Assembly: GCF_022508225.1 (NCBI RefSeq) | Contig: NZ_JAETXJ010000001.1 | Span: 496,001-560,000, forward strand | Source: Desulfovibrio sp. UIB00 | Lineage (GTDB): Bacteria; Desulfobacterota; Desulfovibrionia; Desulfovibrionales; Desulfovibrionaceae | Direction: 5' to 3' | Length of the DNA: 64,000 nt | Shown: positions 61,191 to 64,000 of the stretch, one piece after another | Numbering within the stretch: position 1 is the first letter of the stretch | How the letters are laid out: each line of letters starts with the position of its first letter | The notes under the pieces: generated by a model | Told to the model about the DNA's origin: nothing | Database searches by the model: none | The model's input: only the letters and a program-made list of their open reading frames with translations | Position numbers and translations under genes: made by a program

Positions 61191-64000
61191 CTACACCAAC
61201 TTGGTGCTGCTCCAGCCGTGTTCCTTGGCTGCGGCTTCGGTCTTGGGCCCGCCCAGAACGCAGGTGGATCCGTTGCGCGCAACCTCGGCCAGCACTTCGG
61301 CAAATTCGCGGAAGTGCTTTCTGGTGGTGGAAAGGATTTCTTCGCGCATGAGTGCGCGGGCGGCATCGGTGTCGTCCGTGAGCCAGCGCGAGAGGGACTG
61401 CGCGCCCTTGGCATCGGGCAGCAGGTAGCTGTCCAGATCGCCCACCGCGCCCACAATGGCCTGGGTGAGCTGGGCATTGTCCGGGCTGAAGGTGCGCAGG
61501 TATTCGGCCATGCCGTCAAAGGCCGTCAGGGTGTCGTCCACGTTGGGGTCGCGGTATGAGGCGCACACAAGGGTGCCGCCCAGGCGGTCAAGATTGCAGA
61601 ACGCGCCGTACGCGCCGCCGCGCACGCGCACGCGCTCCCACAGGTAGCCCATGCGCAGGCTGCGCAGGATAACGCTGGCGGAGCCGTGGTACACATAGCC
61701 CTGATTGTAGATGTTGGCGGCCTTGCCCACATAGTTGATCTGGGCCGGGGCAATGAAGGCTTCACCCTTGGGCAGTTCCAGAGGGGCGCTGCCAAAGTCC
61801 GATGTCGCCCCTGCCCGCGCGGGCGAAAGCGAGCGCAGCAACTGGCGGGCTTCCGTTTCGACCAGTGCGAGGCCCTGCGCCTCTGCGGTGCAGTCCACGA
61901 TTGCGCCGGGGCGGGCAATGATACGCGCGCGCAGTTCTTCCAAATCATTCAAGACAGACTGCGGGTCTGTGTCCATGCGCTCCAGCAGGCCGCGCACGCT
62001 CTCAAGATAGCTCAGGCCCGACGTGCGTTCGGCAATGGCGCTTGCGCCGTTGAAGCGCGACCGCAGGCGGGCGCTGACCGCCGCATGACCGGCGGACTGT
62101 AATCCGTGCTCCAGCCGGGCCTTGCCTTCCAGCAGCATCTGGCCCAGGCGTTCGCGCAGCACATCGGCGTCCGTCAGGGGTTCCAGCAGAATTTCGCGGG
62201 TCAGGGCAAAGAGGTCTGGCAGCTTGTCGTACACTGCCTTGCCCGACACGCCAAGGTAGCCAAAGGTCTTGCGGCTGCCGCGCACAAGGCCCACCAGTGT
62301 TTCAGCGCCGAGGCCGCCCGTTTTGGCTGCCATGAGTGCGCCAAGCTCCGTAAAGTCGCGTTTGGCGGTGCCTGTTTCGGTGAGGGAACGGGCAAAGAGC
62401 GGCAGCAGGGGCACGAGCCTGTCCGGCACATTGGCAAGGGGCAGCAGCAGGGTCGCGTAGGCAATACCCTGTGTGGGCAGTTCGTGCGTCAGATATGTCT
62501 CGGGCAGTTCTGCCACGGCGCGGGGCAGCAAGGCGTTTTCACGCGGCAGGTCTTCAATGCCCAGGGCAGGAATGGTCGCCAGGGCTTCCGGGCTGTCGGG
62601 CGCGCTTTGGGCTTCCATGAGGCGGGCGGTTTCTTCCACCATCCTGGCGCGGGCCTCGGCATCGGCGGCGGCCTGCACGGCGTCCACACGGGCCTTTTCC
62701 GCATCTTCGCGGGTCTTGCCCAGCTTGGTATCCGGCAGCAGCACCACGGTGGCGCGGTGCTCGTTATTCAGGAACCAATCCTTGATGGCCTGTTCAAATA
62801 CGGGTTCACCAGCCTCAATGCGGGCCTTGAGTGCGTTAAGCGGGGCTTCCCAGGCCAGCGGAGCCAGCGGGTCGCCATCATACAGCCATGTGGTCAGCGA
62901 CTGCACCATAGCCGAGAGTCCACGTGGGAAGCGCCCGGAATTGTTTTCACGGTAGGCGAATTCGACGCTGTTGACGGCGGCTTCCACTGCCGAGCGGGGG
63001 ATGCCTTCTTCCGCCAGTTGGGCCAGGGTGTCAAAAATAAGCAGTTCGGCCTGCTGCACATCGCGCGGAGCCACGCCCTTGAGACCGGTGGAGTAGTACA
63101 TCTGGCGCAGGTCTGTCTCCAGCCCGCAGCCGGTGGTGTCTTCCCCAAGACCGGAGGCGATGAGCGCCTTGCGCAGGGGGGAGCCGGGCAGGCCCTCAAG
63201 GATATGCTCGAGCATTTCCATCAGCAGGGCCTGATGCACGTCCCCACGCTCGCCCAGAAGCCAGTTGACCGTGAATAGGGCGCGTTTTTCGCCCTTGGAG
63301 GCGGCATAGGCCACTTCGATCTGGCGTGGGGTTTCCAGGCGCGGCTGCAAAGGCACGTCTGAATTGACCGGGCGGGCCGTGTAACCTTCAAGCGCGGCTG
63401 CCGTCAGGCGCAGGCGTTCGTCTTCCGGGTCGTCGCCCCAGAAGAAAAAGCGGGCGTTGCTGGGGTGGTAGTAGCGGCTGTGAAAATCGTAAAAGGCCTC
63501 GTAGGTGAGGTCGGGGATGTTTTCCGGATTGCCGCCGGAATCAAGGCTGTAGAGCGTATCGGGGAAGAGCGCCTGCTGGCTCTGCTCCGCAAGGACGGAA
63601 TCGGGCGAGGAGTAAACCCCCTTCATCTCGTTGTAGACCACGCCCTTGTACGACCACGGGCCATCGGGCGTTTCGGCTTCCACGTGCCAGCCTTCCTGCC
63701 GGAAGATATCTTCGTCAATGCGCGGGTGGAACACGGCGTCTATGTAGACGTCAATGAGATTGTAAAAATCGCGCAGATTGCAGCTTGCGATGGGGTAGCA
63801 GGTCTTGTCGGGGAAGGTGAAGGCGTTGAGAAAGGTTTGCAGCGAGCCCTTCATCAGCTCCACAAAGGGTTCCTTGACGGGATATTTGTCCGACCCGCAA
63901 AGAACGGAGTGCTCGAGAATGTGGGCAACACCCGTTGAGTCGGCTGGCGGCGTGCGAAAGTTGACGCCAAAGCACTTGTTTTCGTCAGAGTTATTAATGG
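61191..64000 (-). CDS. M16C-family zinc metallopeptidase (presequence-protease-like), N-terminus beyond window
   Basis: Large insulinase-family metallopeptidase, open to the window edge, so its N-terminus is missing here. The inverted zinc motif HxxEH is seen as HILEHSVLCGSDKYP (about 63900-63930), and the distal Glu region follows downstream (EMKGVYSSPDSVLAEQSQQALF). The remaining 900-odd residues include the M16C-associated domain and the second pseudo-peptidase half (YVGKAANIYNQGYVYHGSASVILRSL and RVRGGAYGAFCN). This resembles falcilysin/Cym1-type proteases that degrade free peptides inside one clam-shaped protein. No signal peptide can be judged. A terminator follows. Confidence 0.9.
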   Translation of the reverse strand, partial: INNSDENKCFGVNFRTPPADSTGVAHILEHSVLCGSDKYPVKEPFVELMKGSLQTFLNAFTFPDKTCYPIASCNLRDFYNLIDVYIDAVFHPRIDEDIFRQEGWHVEAETPDGPWSYKGVVYNEMKGVYSSPDSVLAEQSQQALFPDTLYSLDSGGNPENIPDLTYEAFYDFHSRYYHPSNARFFFWGDDPEDERLRLTAAALEGYTARPVNSDVPLQPRLETPRQIEVAYAASKGEKRALFTVNWLLGERGDVHQALLMEMLEHILEGLPGSPLRKALIASGLGEDTTGCGLETDLRQMYYSTGLKGVAPRDVQQAELLIFDTLAQLAEEGIPRSAVEAAVNSVEFAYRENNSGRFPRGLSAMVQSLTTWLYDGDPLAPLAWEAPLNALKARIEAGEPVFEQAIKDWFLNNEHRATVVLLPDTKLGKTREDAEKARVDAVQAAADAEARARMVEETARLMEAQSAPDSPEALATIPALGIEDLPRENALLPRAVAELPETYLTHELPTQGIAYATLLLPLANVPDRLVPLLPLFARSLTETGTAKRDFTELGALMAAKTGGLGAETLVGLVRGSRKTFGYLGVSGKAVYDKLPDLFALTREILLEPLTDADVLRERLGQMLLEGKARLEHGLQSAGHAAVSARLRSRFNGASAIAERTSGLSYLESVRGLLERMDTDPQSVLNDLEELRARIIARPGAIVDCTAEAQGLALVETEARQLLRSLSPARAGATSDFGSAPLELPKGEAFIAPAQINYVGKAANIYNQGYVYHGSASVILRSLRMGYLWERVRVRGGAYGAFCNLDRLGGTLVCASYRDPNVDDTLTAFDGMAEYLRTFSPDNAQLTQAIVGAVGDLDSYLLPDAKGAQSLSRWLTDDTDAARALMREEILSTTRKHFREFAEVLAEVARNGSTCVLGGPKTEAAAKEHGWSSTKLV

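Noticed and set aside
62106..63278. 390-codon plus-strand frame opposite the M16 peptidase gene
   Set aside because: Shadow frame within a metallopeptidase gene that has its catalytic motif.

Overview
The window is a dense, gene-rich chromosomal segment of a Gram-negative, motile, anaerobe-type deltaproteobacterium. The best fit is Desulfovibrio or a close relative. The reasons are a polar-type flagellar regulon (flhB, flhA, flhF, flhG, fliA, cheY, fliL), a CheV scaffold, an Mrp/DUF5320/DUF134 metal-cluster cassette, a CbiR-like cobamide protein, and above all an aromatic amino acid operon that starts with the methanogen-type enzymes ADH synthase and dehydroquinate synthase II. GC content is moderately high throughout. 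I see no rRNA, tRNA, insertion sequence, prophage or CRISPR array.

Layout. 0-8 kb: a secreted clostripain-like protease, an HD hydrolase, argB (minus strand), a hybrid histidine kinase and gltX. 8-11.6 kb: a plus-strand glycan cassette (GT2 glycosyltransferase, two methyltransferase-like proteins, a GT11 fucosyltransferase-like enzyme). 11.7-18.4 kb: fliR, a ferredoxin-nitroreductase, cheV, nth, cutA, a PfkB kinase, a VOC protein, a YdcZ-type transporter and a YbaK-type deacylase. 18.5-22.5 kb: DUF134 regulator and DUF5320 protein divergent from an Mrp ATPase across a long inverted repeat, then aldA and a cupin. 22.6-27.2 kb: a large MscS channel, a DUF362 protein and thiE. 27.3-32.9 kb (minus): a block of poorly known genes that looks linked to motility or the envelope (coiled-coil protein, unknown protein, GT9 glycosyltransferase, lysozyme-like protein), then two TraT-like lipoproteins. 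33-44.6 kb (plus): topA overlapping an xdhC-like gene, a small membrane protein, a complete RND efflux operon and a secreted protein of unknown function.

44.7-53.3 kb is a minus-strand motility block, read flhB-flhA, terminator, flhF-flhG-fliA-cheY-fliL and two small genes. 53.5-59.1 kb is the minus-strand aromatic operon: ADH synthase, DHQ synthase II, pheA, aroA, tyrA, closed by a terminator. 59.2-64 kb (minus) holds a DHH phosphoesterase, a CbiR-like protein and the truncated gene of an M16-family metallopeptidase that runs off the window end.

The most interesting element is upstream of the aromatic operon. A consensus-like promoter is followed by a 34-codon leader ORF whose core reads IFSWYYFAYF (Phe, Trp and Tyr codons together), then by mutually exclusive hairpins and a Rho-independent terminator placed before the first enzyme gene. 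This is a textbook ribosome-mediated attenuator that appears to sense all three aromatic amino acids at once. Other points for a second look are the inverted-repeat operator in front of the Mrp cassette, an FlhF with degenerate GTPase motifs, an Mrp with an incomplete CxxC, a signal-less lysozyme-like protein beside motility-type genes, and paired TraT-like lipoproteins.
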